In this document: one piece after another, positions 14,588 through 23,086 of the stretch
How the letters are laid out: every line of letters starts with the position of its first letter
Numbering within the stretch: the stretch's first letter is position 1
Source: Nitrospina sp.
GTDB lineage: Bacteria; Nitrospinota; Nitrospinia; Nitrospinales; JACRGP01
DNA: 43,574 nt
Assembly: GCA_024648695.1 (NCBI GenBank)
Contig: JACAVV010000037.1
Span: 1-43,574 of the forward strand
Direction: 5' to 3'
Program-made: the position numbers and the translations under genes
The notes under the pieces: generated by a model
What the model was told of the DNA's origin: nothing
Database searches by the model: none
Seen by the model: the letters and a program-made list of their open reading frames with translations, nothing else

Positions 14588-15061
14588 ATGAGTTTCGATA
14601 TTTTTCCACAGAGCCTGAATGTCGGCTTTAATAAAAACCAGGGATTTGCTCCCGTCAGCCATGATGGCCTACACTCCACGGAGAATTCTTCCTATTCGAA
14701 GATCTCTGCGGACCCGGAGAAAATCCCGATTCTTAAGCTCGTATCCGATGATATATCGAAAGAGAACGGATCTTCTTCGAATGCGCAGGATGAAGCGAGT
14801 ATTGCTCAAGTTTTCGGTGAGGATACGGTTGAAATTTCCGGTCAGCAAGCGGACCGAAAAGTTCAATACGATTACGATTTTGAAACGAAAAAGATTGTCA
14901 CAAAAATCGTAGATAGCGAAACCAACGAAGAGATCAAACAGATTCCTGATGAGCGGTTAAGAAAAATTTATCAGGGATTGGAGGAGTTCGACGAGCAAAT
15001 CAGCGAAGTCTCTTCCGAAGTCGGTGCCATCGGGGACCAGGTTCTCGATGAAACGGTTTAG
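14588..15061 (+). CDS. flaG: FlaG-family protein
   Basis: A 157-residue protein. The C-terminal half (about residues 85-135) has the FlaG pattern: YDFETKKIVTKIVDSET, then EEIKQIPDERLRKI, as in FlaG proteins that affect filament length. The N-terminal half is longer than in typical FlaG, polar, Ser/Asn-rich and probably disordered. A strong AAGGAGG lies 8-10 nt before the ATG. It follows flagellin 4 by 62 nt, fitting the common flagellin-flaG order. FliD and FliS, which often follow, are absent here. Confidence 0.8.
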   Translation: MSFDIFPQSLNVGFNKNQGFAPVSHDGLHSTENSSYSKISADPEKIPILKLVSDDISKENGSSSNAQDEASIAQVFGEDTVEISGQQADRKVQYDYDFETKKIVTKIVDSETNEEIKQIPDERLRKIYQGLEEFDEQISEVSSEVGAIGDQVLDETV

Positions 15062-15146
15062 CGATCGGAATGGGTCTGCAAAATGAATGACTTGTTCGAT
15101 TTGAACGTGAAAGGTATTTTTAAGATACGTCAAGCTTCACAGGTCT

Positions 15147-16193
15147 ATGAAGACCTTTAAAGTGGGGTTGATCGGATGCGGTCGGATCGGTAGTCTTTTG
15201 GAAGAGGACTCTCTACGCGGTAAACCGTGTACCCATGCAGGTGGTGTTCATGCCTTTAAGAAGGCCCGGTTGGTTGCAGGATGCGACATCGATGAAAAAC
15301 GTTTGATGCGTTTCGGGAATACTTGGGGGGTGGACAATTTGTATTCGGATTTCAGTGATATGTTGCGAAACGAGTCGTTGGACATCGTTTGTATCGCCAC
15401 CTGGACCCACCTGCATGCCCCAATGGTTAAAGCCGCCGTGAAGGCGGGTGTCCGCGGGATTTTTTGCGAAAAACCCATCGCTCATAGTGTTCGGGAAGGA
15501 CGGGCTATGGTTCGACTATGTGCCCAAAATGGCGTTCCTCTCGTTATCAATCACGAACGGCGATGGGATCCGCATTACCAGAAAGCGCGGCAATTGATAC
15601 GGTCCGGAAAGATCGGTGAGGTTCGTACGATTATCGGCCACGCGCTTTCGCAATCGCCGCCAAAACTTCCGGTAGAGACTTACGGGGGGGGACCTATGTT
15701 TCATGATGGTACACATTTGGTGGATTTGCTATATTATCTGGGGGGTGACATCGACTGGGTGTCGGGTCACGAAAATCGTCCCAATGGACCCAAAAACATC
15801 GAAGAAACTGCGTGGGGAATGATGCGGTTTAAGAACGGTGCGATGGGATTCATTGAAGGGGGTGGTGGGCGAAGGTACTTTGGCTTCGAGTTGGATATCC
15901 AGGGATCCGCAGGAAGAATCCTGATTGGCAACTCGGGACACGAATTATACCTGACCCGAAAAAGCAACCGCTTCACAGGATTCAAAGAGTTGGAGCAGGT
16001 TTCCTTCCCATCTCCTAAAAAATATCAAAGCCCGTTTATCGGCGGCGTTCAAGAGTTGATCCGGAATTTGCGAACCGGCGAACCCGGACTGTCCAGCGGT
16101 GAAGATGGCTTGAAAGCTTTGGAGTTGATTTTTGCCATCTACCGGTCCGCATCAAAAAATGGAAAACAAGTCTACCTCCATTCCAGAAACTAA
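15147..16193 (+). CDS. Gfo/Idh/MocA family oxidoreductase
   Basis: A 348-residue NAD(P)-dependent sugar-type oxidoreductase. The N-terminal Rossmann fold has GLIGCGRIG (residues about 7-15) and CEKPIA (about 111-116), the family's nucleotide-binding and catalytic-lysine motif. MFHDGTHLVDLLYYL contains the conserved Asp/His of the C-terminal domain. Members oxidise or reduce sugars, inositols or their nucleotide derivatives. Next to the flagellins and a cytidylyltransferase, it could help build a flagellin sugar, but that is inference. The ribosome-binding site is weak. Its 3' end overlaps the next gene by 35 nt. Confidence 0.88.
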   Translation: MKTFKVGLIGCGRIGSLLEEDSLRGKPCTHAGGVHAFKKARLVAGCDIDEKRLMRFGNTWGVDNLYSDFSDMLRNESLDIVCIATWTHLHAPMVKAAVKAGVRGIFCEKPIAHSVREGRAMVRLCAQNGVPLVINHERRWDPHYQKARQLIRSGKIGEVRTIIGHALSQSPPKLPVETYGGGPMFHDGTHLVDLLYYLGGDIDWVSGHENRPNGPKNIEETAWGMMRFKNGAMGFIEGGGGRRYFGFELDIQGSAGRILIGNSGHELYLTRKSNRFTGFKELEQVSFPSPKKYQSPFIGGVQELIRNLRTGEPGLSSGEDGLKALELIFAIYRSASKNGKQVYLHSRN

Positions 16194-16836
16194 AAACTCT
16201 TTTAACCTTTACTGGCTTGCCCTGGCCATAATCCTTTTATCCACACTGATCAAAATTTATTCCGGCTCGGTCAGCGAACTGTACCAAGCGCAGAATTGGG
16301 TTACAAAAAATAACGCCGAAGAAGCGGTGCGTCATTTTGACCGCGCTATACGGTGGTACCTTCCCTTCAGCCCGATTACCAATCAGGCCGCCGAAGGCAT
16401 ATGGAACCAGGCAAGGAAAGCGGAGCAGTCGGGAGACCCCACCACTGCCTTAAAGTTTTATCGAATATTACGCGGATCCTTTTACGCTTCCAGAAGTCTG
16501 GTCACCCCAGGCAGGGATTGGATCGCCAGGACCAACGATAAAATCGCCACGCTTATGGCGAAAGCGCCTCCCTATAAACAACAGGATCCCCCTGTTTCCT
16601 TAGAACAAAGAAAAGCAGAGGCTCTGGAAATACTTTTTAAAGAAAGGCCACCTTACACGATGTGGGCTTTGCTTGGGGAAATTGGGTTTTTGGGATGGGT
16701 CACCACGACACTTCTTTTTATTTTCAAGGGTATGGATAAAAAGGGGCGTATACTACCCGGATTACGTACGCGAGTTTGGATTTTTGTTTTCCTTATTTTT
16801 TATTCCCTGTGGATTTTGGGAATGTACCTGACCTGA
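16159..16836 (+). CDS. Membrane protein of unknown function
   Basis: A 225-residue protein. A transmembrane helix at about residues 15-35 (YWLALAIILLSTLIKIYSG) leads to a soluble helical part of about 110 residues with TPR-like texture (EEAVRHFDRAIRWYLPFSP, then TTALKFYRILRGSF), followed by two hydrophobic helices near the C-terminus. I do not recognise the family. The ATG at 16159 lies inside the preceding gene's end. It precedes the ABC exporter genes by 165 nt, but a promoter-like sequence in that gap suggests separate transcription. Confidence 0.7.
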   Translation: MENKSTSIPETKNSFNLYWLALAIILLSTLIKIYSGSVSELYQAQNWVTKNNAEEAVRHFDRAIRWYLPFSPITNQAAEGIWNQARKAEQSGDPTTALKFYRILRGSFYASRSLVTPGRDWIARTNDKIATLMAKAPPYKQQDPPVSLEQRKAEALEILFKERPPYTMWALLGEIGFLGWVTTTLLFIFKGMDKKGRILPGLRTRVWIFVFLIFYSLWILGMYLT

Positions 16837-16869
16837 ATGAATGTTTCCTGTAAATTAAAAATTTTTTAA

Positions 16870-16897
16870 TTGAAAAATAAAATTTGATTGTGCTAAT
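16870..16897 (+). promoter_or_regulatory. Possible sigma-70 promoter for the ABC exporter operon
   Basis: TTGAAA (16870-16875), a 16-nt spacer, and an extended -10 TGT-GCTAAT ending at 16897. About 105 nt before the ATPase gene. Confidence 0.35.
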
Positions 16898-17001
16898 TTT
16901 TGTACATTCCTTATTGTGATTTACCCTTTAGCGTACCTGTTTTTCAGCTTGATTCCCAAGTGTATTAACTCCAATAACTCATGCAGATTTGTGGTGAATG
17001 A

Positions 17002-17937
17002 ATGATTGAAGTAGAAAACTTAAGCAAGTTTTATGGTCCGCGCCAGGCCATCAAGGGCCTGAATTTCAGCGTGGAATCTGGAGAAGTGGTGGGTTTTTTG
17101 GGTCCGAACGGAGCCGGTAAATCCACGACGATGAATATATTGTGCTGTATTATGCCGGCCTCTGAAGGGTCAGCCCGGGTTTGTGGATACGATATTTTCG
17201 AGCAGTCCCTGGAAATTCGGAAAAATATTGGTTACCTTCCTGAAAACCCTCCTTTGTATCAGGATATGGTGGTGTCGGATTATCTAGCGTTTTCTGCCGG
17301 GATTCGCGGTGTCGCCAAATCCAGTGTTGCGTCGGCAAGAGACCGTGTGCTGGAAAAATGCGGATTGAAGGAAGTCGGTCACCGGATCATCGGTAAACTT
17401 TCCAAAGGTTACCAGCAAAGAGTTGGAATAGCTCAGGCCTTGATTCATGATCCGAAAATTCTTGTTCTGGACGAGCCGACCTCAGGGTTGGATCCGATTC
17501 AGATCATTGAGATTCGCAAACTGATCAAGGAACTGGCGGAATCGCATACCATCATATTGAGTTCGCATATCTTGCCCGAGATCACGCAAATCTGCCAACG
17601 TGTGATAATCATTAACGAAGGTGAGATCGCCGCGGTGGATTCGCTCGAAGGGCTTACTGCCTCTTTGAGGAAAACGGAACGATTGCGGTTTAAACCCCGC
17701 AACCCATCCCCTGGCATTGTGGAGGGTTTGAAGGGTTTGGAAAAAATCCTTTCTGTTACCGAAGAGGATGATGGCCTGTTTCAAATTGAATGCGAACTGG
17801 AATCGAATATTCAGGACAAGGTGGCGGAACTCGCGCTTTCCAATCAATGGGGTATCGTTGAATTGAGTCCATTGTCACTGACCCTGGAAGACATCTTTTT
17901 AAAACTGACCACCGAAGAAAGCGAGGTGGCCTCGTGA
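17002..17937 (+). CDS. ABC transporter ATP-binding protein (GldA-like)
   Basis: A 311-residue ATPase of the ABC-2 exporter type. Walker A is GPNGAGKST (about residues 36-44), the signature is LSKGYQQR, Walker B is ILVLDEP, and the H-loop is in SSHILPE. The C-terminal 80 residues form the extra domain seen in CcmA/GldA/NatA ATPases. It powers the permease encoded by the next gene, which overlaps by 4 nt, and the set is completed by a GldG-like and a DUF4340 protein. The substrate is unknown. In Bacteroidetes gldA-F-G serve gliding; outside that phylum similar cassettes have no settled role. Confidence 0.92.
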   Translation: MIEVENLSKFYGPRQAIKGLNFSVESGEVVGFLGPNGAGKSTTMNILCCIMPASEGSARVCGYDIFEQSLEIRKNIGYLPENPPLYQDMVVSDYLAFSAGIRGVAKSSVASARDRVLEKCGLKEVGHRIIGKLSKGYQQRVGIAQALIHDPKILVLDEPTSGLDPIQIIEIRKLIKELAESHTIILSSHILPEITQICQRVIIINEGEIAAVDSLEGLTASLRKTERLRFKPRNPSPGIVEGLKGLEKILSVTEEDDGLFQIECELESNIQDKVAELALSNQWGIVELSPLSLTLEDIFLKLTTEESEVAS

Positions 17938-18701
17938 AAAACACACTGCTGATTATAAAAAGGGAATTGGGATCGTTTTTTCAATCGCCCATCTTTTACG
18001 TGCTGACTACTGTATTTCTGGTCCTGTACAGTTTTATTTTTCAGAACATCCTGGCGTTTTTCAGTATGCAAAGTTACCAGGCCGGGCAGATTCAGGGAAT
18101 GAATATCGGATTGAATTTGAACGATATGGTCATCGCTCCTTCGTTTCAAAACATGGCTGTGATTCTATTGCTGATGATTCCTATTGTGACCATGCGAAGT
18201 TTTTCCGAGGAAAAGAAGTCGAAGACGATCACTCTTTTGCTTTCGTCTCCCATTCACTTGAAGGAAATCATTCTGGGGAAGTTCCTCGCGTGTTTTCTGG
18301 TGGTGGCCCTGATGATGGCGTTATCCTCCTATTCAGTCATGTTCCTCTGGATGGTCGGCGAACCGGAGATCGGTCCCATCGTGAGTGGATACCTTGGCTT
18401 GTTGTTGATGACCGGGTGCTATATTTCGATTGGTGTGTTTGCATCTTCCCTAACCGATAACCAGATTATTTCAGCGGTGATCAGTTTTGGTTTCATGCTT
18501 TTCATGTGGATCATCGGCTGGGGTGCACAATCCGCGGGACCCAATCTGGGCGCCGTGCTTGAGTATCTTTCCCTGATCGATCATCTCGAAAACTTTCTGA
18601 AAGGGATCATCGATTCCAGTGACGTGATCTATTATCTCACTTTTATTGTGTTCGGACTGTTTTTGACGCACCGGATTCTCGATTCCAAAAGATGGAGGTA
18701 G
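17934..18701 (+). CDS. ABC-2 type permease (GldF-like)
   Basis: A 255-residue inner-membrane permease with six hydrophobic segments. The motif FSEEKKSKTITLLLSSPI in the first cytoplasmic loop is characteristic of ABC-2 permeases of the GldF/NosY group. It starts with GTG overlapping the ATPase stop (GTGA), a typical coupled arrangement. The GldG-like gene starts 8 nt after its stop with a good Shine-Dalgarno (GGAGG). Confidence 0.9.
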   Translation: MKNTLLIIKRELGSFFQSPIFYVLTTVFLVLYSFIFQNILAFFSMQSYQAGQIQGMNIGLNLNDMVIAPSFQNMAVILLLMIPIVTMRSFSEEKKSKTITLLLSSPIHLKEIILGKFLACFLVVALMMALSSYSVMFLWMVGEPEIGPIVSGYLGLLLMTGCYISIGVFASSLTDNQIISAVISFGFMLFMWIIGWGAQSAGPNLGAVLEYLSLIDHLENFLKGIIDSSDVIYYLTFIVFGLFLTHRILDSKRWR

Positions 18702-18709
18702 TTGTATAA

Positions 18710-20263
18710 ATGAAACGTTTTGCCCCCACGGCGGGATGGACGGGCTTGTTTTTTGCCTTCACCGCCTTGTTTTTCTATATTGTCGTTCCTGCAAAAGTGA
18801 ATTTGAACCTGACCCTGTTGTTGATTGCCATAATAAACCTGGCCGTATTTGCCTGGGTGGAAAAATCTGCCATCCGCGAGGCTTTTAAAGGCCGTGCCGC
18901 TGTTTATGGATTGAATACAACGGTCATGGTCATTGTCTTTTTGGGTATTCTGGTCTTTATCAATATGCTTTCCTTCCGGCATAAAAACCGACTGGACCTG
19001 ACCGAAGGCAAGCTTTATTCCCTGGCCGCTCAAACGGAAAAAATAGTTTCCAACCTGCCTCGCGATGTCAAAATGACGGCTTTCTTTCAATCCGAAGCAC
19101 CAACCAAAAACGAGTTCGATCTGTTGGCGCAAGGATATCTGGCGCAATCGGACAAGTTGTCCCTGGAATTTGTTGATCCCGATAAAAGCCCTGCTATTAC
19201 CAAACGTTATGGGGTCACAACCTATGGCACCGTGGTTCTGGAAAGCGGTGGGCAGGAAACCAAAATTGCCAGTCCGACGGAAGAAAATTTGACGAATGGA
19301 CTCCTCAAAGTGATAACTGATGAAAAGAAATCGATCTACTTTCTGGAAGGCCACGGTGAGGCCGGAATTGAGGATAACAGCAAAGAAGGTTATTCCACTG
19401 TTAAAAAGGCCTTGGAAAAAGACAACTACAAGGTTGAAAAACTGCTTTTACTGCAATCGGGAAAAGTGCCCGATGGGGCGTCCCTGGTGGTCATCAACTC
19501 CCCCAGGAAACCGTTGCTCCCCGAGGAAATCAAGGGCATCGAATCCTATCTCAACCAGGGGGGGTCGGTGTTTTTATTGCTGGATCCGGATGTGGATTCC
19601 GGTTTCAAACCTTTCCTTGATAGTTGGGGGATCGAGATTAAAAATGATGTCGTTATCGACCCGTTGTCCAAATTGTTTGGAGGCGACTTTGCGGCTCCAA
19701 TAATTCAAAAGTATACCTTTCACGATATCACCAAAGACTTTGGCCTCGCCACTATCTTTCCACTGGTTCGGTCGATCACACCAAAGTCCACTCCCGGTAT
19801 CGAGACGGTGGAGCTATTGAAAACGGGTGAGAACAGTTGGGCGGAGATGGATATCACTGATGAAAAGGTAAAGTTTGATGAGGGTAAAGATTTGCAAGGG
19901 CCGGTGAGTATCGGAGTCATAGCCACTAAAAAGCTCGCAGGGGAAAAACCTGAACCTGAAGAGAGTGAGGAGAAGGGTTCTGCGAAACCTGAAAAAGCAA
20001 CCCTTGTGGTGTTTGGCGACTCAGATTTTGCCAACAACAACTATTTTAATTTTACCGGCAATGGTGACTTTTTCCTTAATGTCACGTCCTGGCTGGCTCA
20101 GGAGGAAAACCTGATCGCCATTCGCGCGAAAGAAAGAAAGTCGAGTCCCGTTCAACTGACTTCGTCGCAGGGCAGTATGATCTTTATGCTGGGCGTGGTG
20201 GTGTTTCCGGTTATCGTTATCCTTACAGGGGTGAAGGTCTGGTGGAGGAGGCGTTCGTTATGA
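18710..20263 (+). CDS. GldG-like ABC exporter accessory protein
   Basis: A 517-residue membrane-anchored protein. There are three hydrophobic helices in the first 90 residues, a long periplasmic part, and a C-terminal transmembrane helix just before a basic tail (VWWRRRSL). NKNRLDLTEGKLYSLAAQT-type sequence (here HKNRLDLTEGKLYSLAAQT) opens the GldG/ABC-auxiliary domain, and FLLLDPDVDSGF lies in its second half. This is the Gldg_ABC_transp/ABC_transp_aux architecture. It probably links the exporter to an envelope partner. The downstream gene overlaps by 4 nt (ATGA). Confidence 0.85.
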   Translation: MKRFAPTAGWTGLFFAFTALFFYIVVPAKVNLNLTLLLIAIINLAVFAWVEKSAIREAFKGRAAVYGLNTTVMVIVFLGILVFINMLSFRHKNRLDLTEGKLYSLAAQTEKIVSNLPRDVKMTAFFQSEAPTKNEFDLLAQGYLAQSDKLSLEFVDPDKSPAITKRYGVTTYGTVVLESGGQETKIASPTEENLTNGLLKVITDEKKSIYFLEGHGEAGIEDNSKEGYSTVKKALEKDNYKVEKLLLLQSGKVPDGASLVVINSPRKPLLPEEIKGIESYLNQGGSVFLLLDPDVDSGFKPFLDSWGIEIKNDVVIDPLSKLFGGDFAAPIIQKYTFHDITKDFGLATIFPLVRSITPKSTPGIETVELLKTGENSWAEMDITDEKVKFDEGKDLQGPVSIGVIATKKLAGEKPEPEESEEKGSAKPEKATLVVFGDSDFANNNYFNFTGNGDFFLNVTSWLAQEENLIAIRAKERKSSPVQLTSSQGSMIFMLGVVVFPVIVILTGVKVWWRRRSL

Positions 20264-22005
20264 AGTTTAAAGGCACTGTATGGATGCTGGTCGCGTTTGC
20301 CGGCCTGGCCCTTTACTTCTTTTTTGTTGAAGTTCCTGGAGAAGAAAAAAAACAAAAAGCCAAAGAGCTTTCCGAAAAAATACTGCCCATTGATTCAAAT
20401 GAGGTTCAGCAGGTGTCCGTCACAAATGCAGGTGAGATTGCTGTGCTTGAGCGAAAAGATGATTTGAATTGGAGGCTAATCAAACCTCTGAAAGCCAATG
20501 GCGATGACCTGGCGGTAGAAGACATCCTGAGCACTTTGGAGTCTGCCATTTTCAAGCGTGTTGTTGAAGAGGCTCCCAAAGACCCTGGCGTCTATGGCCT
20601 TAAGGAACCCTCTCTCAAAATTTCCCTCCAGATGAAGGATGGCAAGAACTACGACGTGCTGGTGGGAGATAATAGCCCCATCGGGCATAGCTTTTATGTT
20701 ATGCGCAAAGACCAGAACCGGGTGTTGCTGACTTCAGGGGCCGGTGACGAATGGAAAAAATCGCTTTATGATCTTCGCGACAAAACGGTGCTCGACTTTG
20801 AAACCCCCAAAGTTAAGGAGTTTCAAATTCAATATTCCGGTAAGACTACGCGGTATGTAAAAGACACTGATGGATGGATGGTTCATGAAGGGTTCGCCGC
20901 CAAAGGGGATGCGACGGGAATTGACGGGTTGTTGAATTCCCTGCAATTGACTCATGCCAAACGGTTTGTGGAAGAAGCCCCGAAATCCCTTGAAGGCTAT
21001 GGTCTGGATAAACCGCAAGTGCAAGTGGATATCACTTTGGATGGAGAAGACAAACCTCTACAATTGTTAATCGGATCCGAAGATAAAGAGGAAACCTGGT
21101 TTGCGAAGAGGAGTACCGCCAAAAACATCATCACTCTGGATAAAAGCATATATGACAAACTGACGGTCAATCCGCTCGACTATCTGGATAAGGATCTGTT
21201 TCGATTCGAGGACCCTGAGGTGCTTTCTGTTTCTTTAAAACATTCCGGTGAGACCATCGAATTGAAGCGCGGATCGGAGGAAGGTGCACTCTGGAAAATT
21301 ACAGCGCCTGGAACCGAAAAAGCTGATCAAGCCACGGTCAGCAGTTTGCTGTTCGATTTGAAGGATGCCAAAATCGTGGGCTATATTGAAGGCGAGTCCA
21401 AACAGTTGGACGCCTATGGGCTTGATCAACCCTCACGCGAAATGAGTTTTGAAACGAAGGATAAAAAGATTTTGGGTTTCAGCGTCGGTAACGAAACCGA
21501 AGATAAAGCGCATTATTTTTCTTCCCGAACGGGTGAGACTCCGGTGTTTATACTGAAGAAAGAAAGCATAGATAAAATCTTCCGCTCCCTTCATGACCTG
21601 AAAGATAAAAAACTGTTTCATTTCGAAATTGATAAGGTTGCAAAAATCATCCTTCAGCGTCCAAACGATAAAATGGAGTTGGTCAAAAAAGGGGATGAAT
21701 GGTCCCTCACCAACCCCAAACCAGATTCCAAATTCGATTCCCACCAGGGCAACGACATTTTATGGACGCTGGGTAACCTGGAGTATCAGGAACAGCTGGA
21801 CTCGGCACCCGAAGGAATCGATACTGGATTTTCCAATCCCACCCTAACCCTGGAAATTCTGGATAGCAACGACACGTCTCTTGGTAAAATTGAAGTCGGC
21901 GCTAAAAAGGACGATTCCAATTTGCATTTCGCCCGAATCGAATCAGATCGCAGATTGTTTACTGTTCAAGAGCGGTTTTTAAAAGAACTTGAACACAAGC
22001 GTTAG
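20260..22005 (+). CDS. DUF4340 repeat protein
   Basis: A 581-residue protein with an N-terminal signal anchor (VWMLVAFAGLALYFFFV) and a long periplasmic region. I count four related units of roughly 120-130 residues, each with a beta-rich start (VQQVSV, VKEFQI, VLSVSL, VAKIIL), a W in the middle, and an ending such as YGLKEP, YGLDKP, YGLDQP or TGFSNP. DUF4340 proteins usually sit beside Gld-type ABC genes, as here. ATG at 20260 overlaps the upstream stop and has GGTGGAGG before it. It closes the operon. The role is unknown; a periplasmic scaffold for the exporter is a guess. Confidence 0.85.
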   Translation: MKFKGTVWMLVAFAGLALYFFFVEVPGEEKKQKAKELSEKILPIDSNEVQQVSVTNAGEIAVLERKDDLNWRLIKPLKANGDDLAVEDILSTLESAIFKRVVEEAPKDPGVYGLKEPSLKISLQMKDGKNYDVLVGDNSPIGHSFYVMRKDQNRVLLTSGAGDEWKKSLYDLRDKTVLDFETPKVKEFQIQYSGKTTRYVKDTDGWMVHEGFAAKGDATGIDGLLNSLQLTHAKRFVEEAPKSLEGYGLDKPQVQVDITLDGEDKPLQLLIGSEDKEETWFAKRSTAKNIITLDKSIYDKLTVNPLDYLDKDLFRFEDPEVLSVSLKHSGETIELKRGSEEGALWKITAPGTEKADQATVSSLLFDLKDAKIVGYIEGESKQLDAYGLDQPSREMSFETKDKKILGFSVGNETEDKAHYFSSRTGETPVFILKKESIDKIFRSLHDLKDKKLFHFEIDKVAKIILQRPNDKMELVKKGDEWSLTNPKPDSKFDSHQGNDILWTLGNLEYQEQLDSAPEGIDTGFSNPTLTLEILDSNDTSLGKIEVGAKKDDSNLHFARIESDRRLFTVQERFLKELEHKR

Positions 22006-22025
22006 AATTGTCCTGAAGACATTAG

Positions 22026-22294
22026 TGTCCGGGGAAAATCAAAATATTCTTTGAAAACGTGAGGCTTAATTGGGCTGTTTTTTAACCGGACAGCACGAAT
22101 AAGCTCCTAAAATGGCTGTAAATGCCTGTTCCCACACTGATAAGGATTTTCAGCGATCTCAGAAAACTCTTTCAGGGGATGTAGATTCAGGTTTTCCCGG
22201 ACAGCATGGATCGAAAACAGGTAACTCCTTAAAAAACAATGAAATATTTTTTAATACTGGACTATCAACCCAATGTTAAATATTTCCCCGGACA
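22026..22294. mobile_element. Possible MITE
   Basis: A 269-bp non-coding segment is bounded by TGTCCGGGGAAA (22026-22037) and its inverted copy TTTCCCCGGACA (22283-22294). TAGTGTCC occurs at the left border and again just outside the right one. Two internal CCGGACAGCA copies (around 22090 and 22199) suggest nested or rearranged ends. The ends resemble transposase terminal repeats. There is no transposase gene. Confidence 0.45.
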
Positions 22295-22349
22295 GTAGTG
22301 TCCTGAAGATTTAAATTTTTCCATCTCAATTTTATAAAGAGAATTTATT

Positions 22350-22697
22350 ATGACAATTAAAATCTACCACAATCCGAAATGTAGTAAATCCCGGCAGACC
22401 CTGGCTTTACTTGAAGAAAAGGGTGTCGCGCCTGATATTATTGAGTATCTCAAAACGCCTCCTACGGTGGATCAATTGAAAGAAATTCTTGCATTGTTGA
22501 ATCTGTCGCCGCGAGAATTGATGCGCAAGAAGGAGTCTGAGTATAAAGAATTGGATCTTGCCAATACTTCCCTTTCTGATGACGATTTAATCAAAGCGAT
22601 GGTCGAGAATCCGATTTTGATCGAGAGGCCTATAGTTGTGGCTAATGGTAAAGCCGCCCTGGGTCGACCGCCTGAGAATGTTCTGGAGATTTTGTGA
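22350..22697 (+). CDS. arsC: ArsC-family arsenate reductase (glutaredoxin type)
   Basis: A 115-residue thioredoxin-fold protein of the ArsC/Spx/YffB group. HNPKCSKSRQTL holds the single catalytic Cys (about residue 11), and ILIERPIVV plus GRPPENVLEIL supply the conserved Arg residues of ArsC. The length matches the short ArsC/YfgD-type reductases rather than the 141-residue plasmid ArsC. No ars repressor or efflux gene is adjacent, so the physiological substrate is uncertain. AAGAGAA precedes the ATG. Confidence 0.85.
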   Translation: MTIKIYHNPKCSKSRQTLALLEEKGVAPDIIEYLKTPPTVDQLKEILALLNLSPRELMRKKESEYKELDLANTSLSDDDLIKAMVENPILIERPIVVANGKAALGRPPENVLEIL

Positions 22698-22762
22698 TTT
22701 CTATAAAATTCATCTGCCTTTTGAAGTTTGTCTGCAATTGTATTGCCAACAGGGGAAACGAA

Positions 22763-22823
22763 ATCTTGCCTGCGAGCAAGATATAACCAGAGATTCTTTG
22801 TCGCTCCGTTCCTCTGAATGACA
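22763..22823. repeat. REP-like intergenic repeat
   Basis: The 389-nt gap from 22698 to 23086 holds a hairpin (ATCTTGC/GCAAGAT, 22763-22782) followed by a tail ending in TCTGAATGACA. The tail resembles a kind of dispersed repeat common in bacterial genomes. No gene is supported in the gap. Confidence 0.4.
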
Positions 22824-23023
22824 TTTTGGATTTTATGGTATTCCTTTGCCATTTAAGTTTGCCTCGTTTTGGACTCCGCGCAAAAAATTATTTGCCGACC
22901 TTTTCCCAAGCACTGATCCTCTTTCCTTTATATTTCACTTGAAAATCACCTCAAGGGTCAAAAAAACATTCACCTTGGCATTCGTTTTCTTTGAAAGTCG
23001 GTGCAATTGTACCTGAAAACTGG

Positions 23024-23029
23024 TATAAT
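23024..23029 (+). promoter_or_regulatory. Extended -10 promoter for the regulator-motAB unit
   Basis: TG-G-TATAAT is a full extended -10. The -35 is poor. It lies about 58 nt before the likely start codon. Confidence 0.4.
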
Positions 23030-23086
23030 CACTTGTTTTTACTCCTTTTATTGAAGAAATTGATGTCAACTTAAGTGAGGTTGTCA

